64,000 bases of DNA from Cryptocoryne crispatula var. balansae (GCA_036172225.1 CM069933.1:27214846-27278845); one strand, 5' to 3'. Positions 10,515 through 22,860 are shown, counted from the stretch's first letter. The notes: generated by a model from the sequence alone, not told the origin. Numbers and translations are program-made.

Positions 10515-11526
10515 GTCAGATGTGAATATAGATTGAATATTATAAATCTAATAAATTTTGAATTTGAAGTAAATATAGATAATATCTATTTTAAAATGTT
10601 AATTAAAATTTATTTAATTAATATATTTAGTAATATATAAATATATAAAAATAAAAATATTAAATATTAAATTTATTATATATTTATTAAAATTAATTTA
10701 ATATATTAATATGTAATTGAAAATATTTAATCATATTTTTAAATATAATGATTTTAAATAGTAATTATATATATTATGTATATATTATCATAGATATTAG
10801 GAGTGGATCTTAAATGGACCCGAGCGAACATTTCTATGTTCATTCCGATTAATATTCGGATAATATTTATATCCAGATATCTACTCTGACGGATATCGTA
10901 AATCAAATATTATCTACCTAAATAGATACGAATTCAGAACGAATCCGAATTTTTTCTATAACACCGTTCTATCTCGTATCTCACATAATCAACTAAATAA
11001 TTTTTTTAGAGTTTGGGTTATCTCAACAGGTCACTGAATGGTGCTTTCTTCGTATCAGGCACAAGTATTCATAGAATTCATCATTCAAATTAAGATAAAT
11101 CTTATTTTTTGTGTACAAAGAATACTCTCCTTCGATCACCCAAACTCAACATTTTGTGTTAAATGTCTGCACCTCCAACGTGACATCTCGCTTGCTAAGT
11201 ATAAGTACAACCCAATTCTCACATAACCTATCCTTTGCACATAGATCGTGTAATTTTGTCGCCCATAGTTTAATTAGCTAGGTGGTCTTTATGTTGTCCT
11301 TCTAATCTGAGTTTTCCTGCGGCTCTTCCGCAGCAGGTTGTCGTTCAGCTTTGTAAAAAAATATCAGGTTAACGAAAGTATGTTGGGTTTTCTGTTCAAA
11401 AAAAAAGTACAACCCAAATCTACGTACATAACCATATATATGTATACGTACGTATGATAGTCAAAGTATTCTTCTCGCTGTTTCTCCCCCTCGATCTTGT
11501 GAGCATGCAGTTAAACTAAAATTATG
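10515..11526. other. AT-rich intergenic DNA
   Basis: No gene seen. 10799-10960 contains GGAGTGGATCTTAAATGGAC followed by repeated GGATAT/ATCCG motifs, similar to degenerate ends of low-copy DNA transposons, but no partner end was found. Confidence 0.35.
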
Positions 11527-11830
11527 AGCTGTTTAATTGTATGATAAATAAATTTTTTGTTACAATTTTATATTTTTGTAACAGATTTTGTTAAAAAAAT
11601 ATTTGACAATAATTATAAATTTATATTTTTAAAATAATTTTCTTCTTAAATAAAAAAGATTTCACTTTTTTTACTTTATAATCTCATACTTTGTTTAGTC
11701 ATATATGATACCTACTCTATTTTGTTATCACATTCTTTTTAAACATGATAATTTTATGTCATTAGTTCACATTTATTTTAATATATTTTTTTATTATGAA
11801 AATATAAAAAATTGTACAACCAGACACTCT
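11527..11830. mobile_element. MITE-like element, second family, copy 1
   Basis: About 300 bp, AT-rich, with inverted ends GCTGTTTAATTGTATGATAA and TTGTACAACCAGACACTC. The interior near 11735-11800 (CATTCTTTTTAAACATGATA, TCATTAGTTCAC, ATTTTAATAT) matches the element at 12820-13088. No coding capacity. Confidence 0.5.
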
Positions 11831-12819
11831 GTTACGTTTCTATAGTTGTCGGTCATGTGAATCATTCTAAATATATTAAAAAATTAAATCGGTACATTAT
11901 CAATAATTGTGATTAATTATTTTTTAGAGATTAACTTGAAAAGAACTTTGAAGTTGTGTATTTTGTCGATAATAATCTGGTGATCGAGCGATTTTTTTTT
12001 GGAAAGATTGCTAATTTTAAAATAATTGTTAGAGAGTAAATTCAAATATTTTTAATCATGTGATAAAATGGCAAATATTATCCGGGGTATGATCCCATTG
12101 AAAGATCACTTGTGACCTAACTAGTTAGATATGTGACGTGTGCTGTGATCTTGTCAATGGCGTTAATTCATTAAGAAATAATACCTTAATTCGTGAATAG
12201 GTTAAAAGATTAATTTAGTAAATTATTAGTAATTTTAATTAATTATTTTTTGAATGTTGAGTTAAAGAAACTTTAAAATTAAATATATTTTTTAGAAGCA
12301 TTCTCAAGGTGGACGACCTCTTCAGAAGATAGTTAATTAGAACAATATGTTAGATCATTGAGTTGATTTCATTGTTACATCGTATTCTATGCAAAGTTAA
12401 ATAGCCAGGAAGCCGTTTGCTTGAAGCTGCCGCCAATTCCATTTCCCAAGTAAGCGAAAAATATAAGCGTTCAGCGTCAATACGTACAAAGGACGTGTCC
12501 TGCACTTATTCCCTCTAGTTCACCCGCAGGTTAACGTAGTAGATGGGGAATAAGGGGGGAGAAGAAAGGATTGAGGTGATCAGACTTCTGCTAATATGGG
12601 GGTGCTCATAATTGGATTCAACCCAAAAAAAAATCACATTAAACTAATAATTTGGTTCGGTTTCATGTGAGTGTTGAGCTAAATATTGGTTCGATTAAGT
12701 TGATAATACATTAATTAGAATATTTATTTTAACTAAGGCATACTAATGATTTGTATACATATTATGTACAAATAAATAATTTAAAAATTCTTAAAGTAAA
12801 ATTTATCAAGTATAATGGA
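11831..12819. other. Intergenic, no gene seen
   Basis: AT-rich, no extended open frame and no recognisable element. Confidence 0.4.
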
Positions 12820-13088
12820 GGTATTTGGTTGCATGTTAAATTAAATTTTATTATTTTATGATAAATTTGTTAAAAGGGATATTGGACGACCACTGCAAAT
12901 TTATGAGTTTAAATAGATTGCCTTGTTAGACGAAGAAAGAGGTCACCGCCATGTCATGGCTCGATTTCACTCTTTCTTGGTATCCACGTCTTCTCAAACA
13001 TGACAATTTTCGTGTCACTAACTATTTTTTATTTTATTTTAATATAATTTTTTATCCAAAAGATGTATAAAATTTATCCAAACACCCT
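12820..13088. mobile_element. MITE-like element, second family, copy 2
   Basis: About 270 bp with ends GGTATTTGGTTGCATGTTAA and TTTATCCAAACACCC. The interior (TCTCAAACATGACAATTTTC, GTGTCACTAACTA) aligns with the copy at 11527-11830. Non-coding. Confidence 0.5.
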
Positions 13089-13195
13089 ATCAAAATATGA
13101 TTTAAGTAAAGAATCATAAAAGTCGTGTATTATATCTTGATAAAATATAGTTTAGGACAAACCAAATAAAATCATTCATATAACTTAATAAAATA

Positions 13196-13500
13196 TGGTT
13201 TTGTTAAGTAACTTAGTCCCACATTAAATACCGGAGGAAGTATTCTCATATTTATAGGTTTGGTCCTAGTTACCTCAATGCCTATGTTTTGGGACTTCCC
13301 ACGTGGTATCGGAGCCAAGACTAGTGGACACCCCTTCGACCATCACCTATAACAATGTACACATGTCAAAGCAAAAAGAGCTTGCATGTGATGGGACGAG
13401 TTAGATAGTCTCATATTAGATAATTGAGGGGTGGTTTTCGTGCTTAAAAGTATAGGCCTCTCTAACCCAACACCGCATGTGCGGTATCTGGACGAGAATT
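13196..13500 (+). mobile_element. TRIM-like LTR remnant
   Basis: 13205-13310 has the LTR-like AGTCCCACATTAAATA and TTTATAGGTTTGG. It is followed by TGGTATCGGAGCC (13304-13316), one base from the usual initiator-Met tRNA primer site TGGTATCAGAGCC. A second, diverged LTR-like block (AGTCTCATATTAGATA ... AGGCCTCTCTAACC) lies at 13405-13490. The short spacing and lack of coding suggest a terminal-repeat retrotransposon in miniature. Confidence 0.4.
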
Positions 13501-14034
13501 AGTGAGATTAGAGCACCAACCAACTGTCGATATTGCATGAGATCTTCTAGAGACTTGCCATCTGTGGGTGTAATTTAACATGCAATTCCATAGGAGTGTT
13601 AGCAAGGCAAGTGTCAGAGAGAGAGGCCCACCGAAGAATGTCAGTGATGTGATTATGTGTTTATAAAAAAAACCTTAAAATAAAAATCATATAAAACCAT
13701 GAACACGATATATAACTATTGGCTCAAAGGATTGTGTGATCCTTCTGGTGAACACTATCTCATTCCAACATAAGCATACAGAGCGACTCTTTGGTACAAG
13801 ATTAATTTGAAGATAAATTTGATTTATTTTAGAGAATAATCTATGTTTATCTCCAAAAAATTTTGGTGCCAAATGGACCATGAAAGTTTTATCATCGGTC
13901 ATCCATAAATGGTGAAGCAATGGTTCATAAATGTAGTCAGCAAGGGAACATAAATTAGGGTTTGGAATTACAACCGAGTCAGCCAGCTAGTCTGAGCTAA
14001 CCCAAGTCACCAATGGTTGCAACATCGACCTAGA
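13501..14034. other. Intergenic, no gene seen
   Basis: No recognisable element. The short minus-strand open frame at 13687-13920 has no known domain. Confidence 0.35.
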
Positions 14035-14700
14035 TGTTTTTTTTAAACAACACAACTATATTCATAATATGATAAAGGAGTACAGCAAGTAAAAACGACA
14101 CCCTTAAACGAAAACAAACATTCTGTGAAGATGAAGACAATCCAAGTTAGGTCAGATACCATCTTGTCCAACAAAGTAAGACATAACCACATATCGACAT
14201 TGACCAAAGGTTGAACAACATAGATAACCTCTTAGGGAGTTACATAGCTGTCTCGAGATCTGAAAATCACACCAAAGAGATGTGAATGTCGCCCACACTA
14301 ATTGTCTCGGAGTAGAGATCATGACTATATATGTAACAAATATAGAAGGACAATGAAACAGAACCCAACCACACGACACTAACTAAAATCAACAGAAAAT
14401 AGGAGAAAAATGAACATAGATAAGTCAAGCTCCATGATTGTAGTGCATAACGAAGGACCAAAATACCTAAATAGACATTTAGGTAGAGCACTACAATATG
14501 AGTGACATTAGAAGACATAAACATTTTTGAGAGGGTCCTCCCTCTCGGACTAAAGCAAACACAAAATAGCAAAAATAAATAACCTCCACGAGAGACACTG
14601 GATGGTGAAGAGCCGCTAGAGAGACACTGCATCAAGAGCAGGGGCCATTGAATCACACGGAGACTTTGCCGAAGGATATGCATGCCAAACAATGTCAAAG
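14035..14700 (-). mobile_element. Possible retroposon (LINE-type) 3' end
   Basis: Read on the minus strand, the segment ends in GAATATAGTTGTGTTG followed by an A-run (14037-14044), like a LINE or processed-transcript 3' end. A 143-codon open frame (14267-14698) is hydrophobic and matches nothing I recognise. No target duplication identified. Confidence 0.25.
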
Positions 14701-14906
14701 GAGAGCCAGAGAGGCGACGATTTCAATCATTCAAAATGGAACTGTTGGTCAGTTGGGAGGGTGAGACAATGGTAGGGTAAGAGTCTGCGGGTTGATTGGG
14801 AGAGAGGGGTTTTCTACTAGGCTAGGGGAGAGATGAGGAGGCGGTGGATCGAGAGGGCAAAGGCTGATTGGGGGAGATGGGGGAGAGGGTGACGAGGGAG
14901 GAACAA

Positions 14907-17395
14907 TGTAATATCCTGGTTTTTACAAAAAACAAAAAAAAAACAAAATCCCACCGCCTCGCCACCGCCTTAGCCCCCCCTCTCTCGAACCTTCTCCCTT
15001 GCACTGCCTCGGCGCCTCCTGTTCTCTCTCTCCTGCTCTTCCGCCTCCGTCGCCCAGACTCTCGCTCTCTCCCTCTCCCTGTGCTTGCACACCCGGTTGC
15101 CATCGCCCACGCATACGCACACCCGCAGTGCTTCGCCCCGCCTCGCCATCGCCTCCACGCGGCAAGCTCGCCGTCGGTCTCTATCTCTCACGCTCTCCTC
15201 TCTCTCTTCGTCGTGTGCACCCCGCGCGAACACGGCACCCCCCCAATCAGCTCTCGTCTCCGCCATCGTCGCCTGGGCTGGCTCTCTCTCTCTTCTTCTT
15301 CTTCTTCCATCGTCGTCTCTTCCACAGTCGCAGCCGCCGCTCCCCTGCTCTCCCCTCGTCTCCCTCTCTCTTTCCCGTGGTCGCCACCGCACCCTCGTTG
15401 CTCTCTCCCTCTCTGTTCTCTCTCTCTCTCTCTCTCTCTTTCTCCAGCAGCCCTCATGCGCGTGGCCGGTGCGTTGTCGAGCACGGCGCGCAGCGTCGCG
15501 CCCTCTCTTCTCTTTTCCCCTCAGCTCTCTCTCTCGTCGACTCCATCGCACTCGTGCTCCACTCAATTGTGCGTCTCCTGCGCATGCCCATGTCTATGCC
15601 CTGTAGCTCACCCCGCCGCGGCTCTGCCTATGAGAGCTGCCGTCCAACCGCCCCCATCGTGCCCGCACCGCTCTGCTCTCTTTTTCTCTCTCTACCTTGT
15701 GCCCGTCGCCGTCTAACCCTCTCAATCGGGACCCATGCGGCTGTCTCGCTTCCCCCTTCTCGACTTGGTGTTGATCACAAAGCAACCTTGCCGCAGCGCC
15801 GCACCAGCGCCGTTCGACCATCGTCCGACCGCCGTTGTCAACCGCCGTGCACCAGCACCTTAGCGCCCTGCGTCCCTCCTTCCAGCACTGTTCAAGTAGA
15901 CATCCCAGACGTGTCTATTATTATTAAATTTAATATTTAAAATTTTTCAACCACCTCTAGATGTTGATTTAAATATATTGGTGGATATTGGATGTGGTGA
16001 TTGTTCAATATTAGATGTTTTATTAGTTTATTAGATGCATGTTACATGGATCCTGATTTTATTAATCAATTGATCTTAATTATTGATTAGCATGTGCCGT
16101 AGAATTTAATTTGCATAATTTGTGAATTTGATATGCCCTTGTTGATTAACCCGATTGGGTCTTTGTTAATATTTATGGTTGCATATCAATTGGATTAGAT
16201 AGAGTTTTAGATTAATAAATAAACCTGATTATCTAGCATTTTTCATCAATTTTCATATTGTTGGCAAGATAATTTGATGTATATGTTTATGTCGACATAG
16301 TTCATGCATGCAGGTGTTAAATGCATTTGTTAAACATCATAGATGGAATGTTATTGGCATGTGGTCATGTTATGTCAAGTAAATGTGCATTTCTATTTAT
16401 AGATGGTTAGATGCATTAGTTGCATATATTCATGTTAATTATCTTATTTGCATGGCACGTGGCATGGCATGATTGGAATGAATGCATGTGTGCATTAATT
16501 GAAATGGCAGACTGAGCTACACCAGACTAGTAGTCGAGCCCGTGGGTAGTGGGGATTAGAACAATCCGGTGCATCCTTCGATCCCGGATACCGCGGTTTG
16601 TCCTAAGTGCCACCACTGCCTAGGTGCATTAGGGGACTTAGTTTTACTATATATTACTGCTACATATGATAGATCTGGTGGTAGCAAGTTGAGATGGCAA
16701 GACGATGCATTCCTTGCCAAAAAGAAAAAGATGTGATATTATATTAGAGGATAGGTGCATCTATTGCATGATTCACTGTATTTGGTCATTAGATGTGCAT
16801 TAGTTTGTCTTCATCGAATTGAGTTGCATAAGATGCATGATGTCTCATCTGTTGTGGTTTCATCATATAGGTCTGGTAACATGTATTCATGCATGTTTTA
16901 TTCTTTCAAGTTAAGTTCTTCTTTTGATATTTATAGGTGCTGATTGGGTCTGATTAGTTGGTTGTTGGTAATTTAAAAATATGTGGATAAGCCAGATAAT
17001 TATCGTATTGTTTAGTTCTATACATATATAGAACAAGTGTAGCACTGGGTATTTATATAATTATCATTTAGAACTCTTATTATCCGATTCGGCGGATGAA
17101 GGGGTGTCTACTGAGTCGGTGTGACTCATCCCAAATCTTTTAACAATTTTCAGGCACAGCAGAAGCGTGGTGATTTGGATCTCGAGAGATTATTTGGAAG
17201 ATCTTTTTATATTCTTTTTGGATGATATATGAAATGTTGTATCATGGTATGATTTTAGTTTATTGAATTATTTAAATTATGTATTGGATCCTGTGTTAGT
17301 CTTCAATTTTCCAAACCGACGTAGTTAAGGGGTTATTTTCCTGGTCGCGTTGCCAGATTAATTCCGCTGCGTATATGAAAATCCAGGGCGTGACA
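14907..17395 (+). mobile_element. Solo LTR of the LARD-like retrotransposon family
   Basis: 2,489 bp beginning TGTAATATCCTGG and ending GGGCGTGACA, flanked by perfect AACAA duplications (14902-14906 and 17396-17400). A lone LTR between duplications indicates recombination between the two LTRs of a former full element. Conserved blocks match, in opposite orientation, the LTRs at 21858-41338: GATGCACCTT-like region near 16570, the CACTTAGG/CCTAAGTG block near 16603, the TAGTAGTCGAGCCCGTGGG region near 16531 and the GTCTACTGAGTCG block near 17107. The Ser/Pro/Arg-rich open frames at 14868-15940 reflect CT-rich composition and are not genes. Confidence 0.92.
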
Positions 17396-17400
17396 AACAA

Positions 17401-18487
17401 CCTCCGAGGTGGGGGACTCCACTAATGAATCGCTATGCAGATCCTTGCCAAAGTAGAAAGGGAATGAGGGCAGCCGAAAGGGGAGGGGTAGGGGTGACAA
17501 GGGAGGTGTTGAGGGGCGAAGGAGAAGTGCCACAAGGAAGCTGCCACGAGGGAGCAAGGAAGCAAAAGATGAGCGCTGGATACGTCGATCGACCTAGATG
17601 TGAACCAAGTCTAATTGGACCAGTCCAGAAGTTGACAATTCCAAAACACAAAAAATCAACAAAAAACCATAAAAATTACTAAAATAAATGGTATTAATTT
17701 GCACAATAATCTTTCATTTCACTTAGAATGGAATTTTCGTTTATCTATAAACTTGGTAGAATCTTCTGCAAATTTCTCCGTGGCTGATAGCGAGAGTGAT
17801 TTGTTGCGGAGAATATTATAGAGAGAACGTTCAAGAGAAATGTGTTAGGGGGGAGTGGGAAGACCCAAGGGCTTTTATCTTTGGGGGGCACTTGGCGAAC
17901 CCCTGTTGGCCAACGGGGTTGTAAGATTCTGCATGACCCGTTGCAATGTGGATGATATATTGGATGCCCCCAGTTGCAGTTTAGCTCAAAAACGGTTCGG
18001 GTTGGAGTCGGGCCGGGATGCACTTCAAGACCTCTGACTCTGCCATCCATGCATAAATAGACTAAGAACCTAGCAACAAAGACGGGAGGGGCCGGGGAAG
18101 AGCAAATCTCAACAGAAGAGGAGATAATTTATGTATATGTCCAAAACTAGATGTCCAAAACTAGCTGCGTTTTAGTAGTTAATTATATTATTAATTAAGC
18201 GAGATTAACGCCATGAATCGTCAATGGTACGGGTTCTCTTGCTCAATTTATCGTCGAATGATTAATTTAAGTGTGGCCTACAGGAATTGACTTCTGACCC
18301 GGCCTCTCTGTCAAGACAGCTTCTTCCTGCGTGGATCGATCTGCCAACCATGTGCGACCGGCTTGGAAATCGTACGTCGTCGGCGCCAGCTCCCACGGCC
18401 ATCTTCCTAAAGTCCACGCATTGCTTCGCGCGCAGGGTTCGCCCTGTTGCATGCGCCGTTCTCGAAGCCACATCACTTGCAGTGATC
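17401..18487. other. Upstream region of the Root_cap gene
   Basis: No gene recognised. Three RY-type motifs (CATGCA or its complement) lie at 18048-18053, 18448-18453 and 18505-18510. In other plants RY motifs bind ABI3/FUS3-type B3 factors; relevance here is only suggested by their position before an LEA-related gene. Confidence 0.35.
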
Positions 18488-18496
18488 TATAAAAGG
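18488..18496 (+). promoter_or_regulatory. TATA box of the Root_cap gene
   Basis: TATAAAAGG, 122 bp before the start codon at 18610, in a normal position for transcription starting near 18520 with a leader of about 90 nt. Confidence 0.65.
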
Positions 18497-18609
18497 TCCA
18501 CAGTTGCATGCCTTGATCGTTTGTCTTCGTCCGGAACCCCATCTCTCCCTCTCCCTTGTCATCGATCCCTCTAAAAGGGGGCGGAAGAAACTGAGCGGAA
18601 GCGGCGGCC

Positions 18610-21291
18610 ATGGACGGCAGGGGGGCGACATGGCTAGTTCCGGCGCTCGCAGCGGTCATCTTCTTCGCGTCGCTGGCGGTTGATGGGTCGACTCAGGGAC
18701 GCATGGACGCGGCGTCGACCAACTACATCGTGCTGCGTCCGCCGATGACGGGGCGGGAGACCGTGCTCTGCCTGGCGCAAGGACGGTGCCGCTTCAGAAT
18801 TCTGACTTGTCCCAAGCAGTGTCCCCTGCGCAAGCCCCGGCGGAAGCCCCCGCGGAACAGCGCCGTCAAGGGCTGCTTCGTCGACTGCAGCAGCCGCTGC
18901 GAGACCACCTGCAAATGTGAGCACTCTTTCCGCCGCTCAACTCTTTCCGCAGCAGTTATTTAGTGTTAATTTTTTATACTTACCGAATCGTTTCTTATAC
19001 ATAGTATGTGGTACATATAATTACTGAAATTATTCTTTTGTATCACTAATTTTGTTAAAAATGTTAATAAGCTCTTTAGTAATTATATACACAATTTAGT
19101 AATATTTTAAAGAGATTAGTAACTGAAGGTTAATAACAAGTTACATCAGGTTTAATACCCACAGTGTAACCCCACTATTAGACCAAATGAACAGTTACTA
19201 AATGCATTGTAAACCATTACAAAATGCGTTGAACAATTAGTAAACGCAATATAACTCCGTTATTAATCCTGATTTAGTAACGATTCACTATGATTCATCT
19301 CTAATGGCCTGTTTGGTAACACTATTAGGTACCTCTATCACTATCAATTTAAAATTGATATTAATAGGAATCATCAAGAGGTGTTTGGTTAATTGTATCA
19401 ATTTTAAAATTTATAGTTCAAACAAAGTATATTATGTAATACAAGTGTCTATTTGTATTACTTTTGATATTGATACTCCAACATTTGAAAATATTAATTT
19501 CAAAATTGATATAGTACCAAAAATAAAACTCTAACCAAACAGGACATAAACTATTACCTAATGCCCCGTTTGGTAACACTATTAAGTACCTCTATCACTA
19601 TCAATTTTAAAATTGATATTGATAAGAACCATTAAAAGATGTTTGACTAATTATATCAATTTTAAAATTTGTAATGTAAACAAAGTATACTATGTAATAT
19701 AAATGTCAACTTGTATTACTTTTGATATTGATACTCCAACATTTGAAAATATTAATATCAATATTGAAATAGTACTAAAAATGAAACTCTAACCAAAAGT
19801 GGTTAAAAGTCGTGACTATCTCCTATTATGCAACGTCACAACTAGCGCTGCACTACAACCAACATGTGGTTACCTTGGCGATCAGTACAGTGTGGTTGGT
19901 GCTCCATTGCGCTACGCTATGGGAAGGTGACCCCTTCCATTGGCGCAACCGATCTCTCCTCGGATCACGTGAGGCCGTGAGGGGATGAGATCGCATGAGG
20001 GGATAGGGACTCTGGACATAATTAGGGTGCAAGCATAATGTGATATTGTGATCCCGACAAAAAATTAATTGGTTTGAAAAATATTCTTATATTTTATGAA
20101 TTATCAAATTTTAAATATATATTCATATAATTTATTAAAATTAAAATTAAAAGAGTTAATTTTTATTTATTTGATTTCATTTAAAAATAAATATATAAAA
20201 TTAATTAATTAATATTTTACTACATTATATATAAAAATATAATAATAATATGAGATTTATGTGTTATTTTATAAAAATTTTGATATATATTCTAAATCAA
20301 AACAAATTTGAAATGTCTGATTCAATCAAAATACCTTAACCATCGTGAGAATAAAAAATTGGTAAAATATTCTAAATCTATCCCATTTGCAGCGCCCTGG
20401 TATATATATATATACATGTTAATTACGATGATAGGGAGAGTAATTTGTTTGTTGGATTGACGCGATGGAGACAATCTTCCCGTGGCAGACCGCAAGCCCA
20501 ACTGCGAAGGTTACGGCTCCATCTGCTACGATCCCCGATTTGTCGGCGGCGACGGCGTTATGTTCTACTTCCACGGCGCCAAAGGCGGCGACTTCGCACT
20601 GGTCTCAGACGACAGGCTGCACATCAACGCCCACTTCATAGGCATCCGCCCCCCCGGCCGCGCCCGCGACTTCACCTGGGTGCAGGCCCTGGCCATCATG
20701 TTCGAACGCCACACCCTCGAGATCGCCGCGGGCACGGTGTCCAAGTGGGACGACAAGGTGGACGCCCTCTCTTTCCGGTGGGACGGCGAGGAGATTTCCG
20801 TCTCCGTCCCGGCGGACACGGATGCCGACGGTGCCAACCCGGACGGCGAGTGGCGGACGAGGAGCGCCGTCGACGGCCGGGAGGTGGTGGTGGAGAGGAC
20901 GGATGCGGCCAACTTCGCTCGTGTGAGCGTTGCGGGGTTGGTGGAGATCGACGTGAAGGTGCGGCCGATCGGTAAGGAGGAAGACCGCATCCATGGCTAC
21001 CACCTGCCGCCGGACGACGCCTTCGCGCACCTGGAGATGCAGTTCCGGTTTGCCAACCTCACCGATAAGGTAGAAGGGGTCCTTGGGCAGACGTACAGGC
21101 CGGGCTATGTGAGCCCGGTGAAGAGGGGCGTCCCCATGCCGATGATGGGTGGGGAGCACGAGTACCGAGTCCCTTCGTTGTACTCCACCGGCTGCCTCGC
21201 CTGCCGCTTCTCGCCGCCGCTCGCCGTCGACCTTGCCAGGGAGACTAGCCACCAGCTGCCCTCTTCAGCCGACGCCGTCGCACAGTCCTAA
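18610..21291 (+). CDS. Root_cap / LEA-related secreted protein, two exons
   Basis: Exon 1 is 18610-18916, the intron is 18917-20488 (GT...AG) and exon 2 is 20489-21291, giving 369 residues. The join makes CETTCK|YRKPNC, matching the Cys pattern I know from plant Root_cap-domain (LEA-related) proteins. The start ATG sits in GGCCATGG, followed by a signal peptide (WLVPALAAVIFFASLAVDG). Next is a Cys-rich segment with basic KPRRKPPR, then the Root_cap domain: YDPRFVGGDGVMFYFHG, INAHFIGIRPPGRARDFTWV, VSKWDDKVDALSFRWDGEE. Length fits the family (about 330-370). The product is probably secreted to the wall; its biochemical role is not established. No stop or frameshift is seen, so the gene looks functional. 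It is much more GC-rich than its surroundings. Confidence 0.93.
19305..19546 (+). mobile_element. Tourist-like MITE, copy B (in intron)
   Basis: 242 bp with ends TGGCCTGTTTGGTAAC and TAACCAAACAGGACA, flanked by TAA duplications (19302-19304 and 19547-19549). The 3-bp TAA duplication and terminal inverted repeats fit PIF/Harbinger-derived Tourist elements. Non-coding. Confidence 0.87.
19562..19798 (+). mobile_element. Tourist-like MITE, copy C (in intron)
   Basis: Same family as copy B, starting 15 bp after it, after TAA (19559-19561) with TGCCCCGTTTGGTAAC. The right end stops at CTAACCAAA and lacks the terminal bases, so it is slightly truncated. It is closer in interior sequence to copy A (9719) than to copy B. 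Confidence 0.85.
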
Positions 21292-21857
21292 AGGTGCATC
21301 GATCCATGTAGTTGCATGCCATGTTCTGTTCGGTTCTCAGCGTGCTGGAATAATACTATATGGTTGGAATATTGCTCGATTAATTGCAGATGGGAACATG
21401 TAAGAATGATATAAGTCTAATAATTAGGAAGATATATATATATGTATTATACCAAGGTTGTATTTGCTTGTTGAATAAAGGGAGGATCTTTTCTTGATGA
21501 AGTTAATTATTTTCGTTTCCATTATTAACAGAGATAGTCTCTGCAGCTGCCGAAGTTCTTCCTCTTCTTAATTCTTTATAGTCAAATTTTGTATACGGTT
21601 ATCTGCAGTCTGGTGTTGATTAACTCGGTTTATATACACACACACTGAGCAGTTCCAATTCAAGTCCCTATGAGAAAATCAGGGTCTTTGTTAGAGCTAC
21701 GACTCATTACCCAATCAAGCAAAAATCCTTTCAAACTCAAATGGGTGATAAATCAATTTTTTATTTAGAGTGCGACTCTGTGGACACCTGAGCGAAGTCC
21801 CTCTACCCCATGGGGTTTCAAATCACCATCTTATCAGTGTCCCATCGAGAGACTCCC
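21292..21857. other. 3' flank of the Root_cap gene
   Basis: A polyadenylation-like AATAAA lies at 21474-21479, about 180 bp after the stop codon. The remainder to 21852 shows no gene. The last five bases (CTCCC, 21853-21857) are the left target duplication of the retrotransposon. Confidence 0.6.
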
Positions 21858-22714
21858 TGTCACGACCCGGATTTCAACCTGCACAACGGAAAACAATCCG
21901 GCGACGTAACCGGGGAAACAACCCCAAAATCTCATCGGTTTGGAAAAACTCGAAGACAGGGGTCCCAATTCACAATTCTAACACTAACCATTTATCACAA
22001 ATCACGTAATAAAAATTCAATCTAAGCATTTATATACCGGTCTAAATTGCACAAAACCGCTCTATTTATTCTTTGGAGTCCATACCACCAAGCTTCTACT
22101 GCGCTAAACCTGATATCCTGAAAAATATATAATAAAGGATTGGAGTGAGTCATAACGACTCAGTAGACATCCCATCATCCACCAAATTGGATAGCCAAAG
22201 GCCCTAACATGATACATATACATTACCCAACCTGCACTTGATACATACCATATAAAACTAAACAATATATATATGAAAGTTGGCATTCCACAAATTTTTT
22301 TAAGACATACAACCAACCTACCAACCACTAGGACCAAAAAGGGCTTCTCACAAATATATAAAGTATGAGGAAGAGGTTATGCAATGCAACACTAACTAAA
22401 AGACTTACCATGCATATCATACAAAACATGTATGCTTAAATGAACTAATGAACACTACATAAATACTAACACACCAATACCACTCTACAATGCATCTATC
22501 CACTACATGAAACATCAACATTTTCATTTTTCGCAAGGAAAACGTCGTCTTGCGATCTCGACGAGCTATAACCAGATCTACCATATATAGAGTAATTGTA
22601 TAGCTAAGCTAAATCCCGTAGTGCACCTAGGCAGGGGTGGCACTTAGGATAACCCGCGGGATCTGGGATCGAAGGATGCACCAGACGGTTCTAACACTAC
22701 GCCAAATTCGTTCT

Positions 22715-22860
22715 TTACCTACGTGAACCCATCGCGTAGGTGAGATTTTGGTAGGTATATGTATCATTTACCGACATAGTATACCTACCAATTAGTTGCT
22801 CGTAGGTAAATGTATCAACACCTACGGATAACCTACGCAAGACATCCTGTAGGTAAACAT
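22715..22860. repeat. CACTA-2 left subterminal repeats
   Basis: Repeated ACCTACG and CGTAGGTA in both orientations just inside the left terminus. These are presumed binding sites for the element's TNPA-like protein. Confidence 0.8.

Larger units (their letters stand above)
18917..20488 (+). other. Intron of the Root_cap gene
   Basis: Donor AAAT|GTGAGC and acceptor GGCAG|ACCGC join in phase and restore the conserved domain. The 1,572-bp AT-rich intron contains two MITEs in direct orientation (19305-19546 and 19562-19798). The rest, including a (TA)n run near 20400, shows no gene. Confidence 0.88.

Noticed and set aside
14868..15940. Overlapping open frames of 282, 313 and 173 codons (plus) and 198 codons (minus)
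   Set aside because: They lie in the CT-rich part of the solo LTR, overlap in several frames and give Ser/Pro/Arg low-complexity products without a domain.
18267..18924. Minus-strand frames of 130 and 96 codons opposite Root_cap exon 1
   Set aside because: Antisense shadows of a GC-rich exon and its leader; no known domain.
20445..21252. Arg-rich 176-codon plus frame and 215- and 141-codon minus frames
   Set aside because: Shadows of the GC-rich Root_cap exon 2, whose own frame carries the conserved domain.
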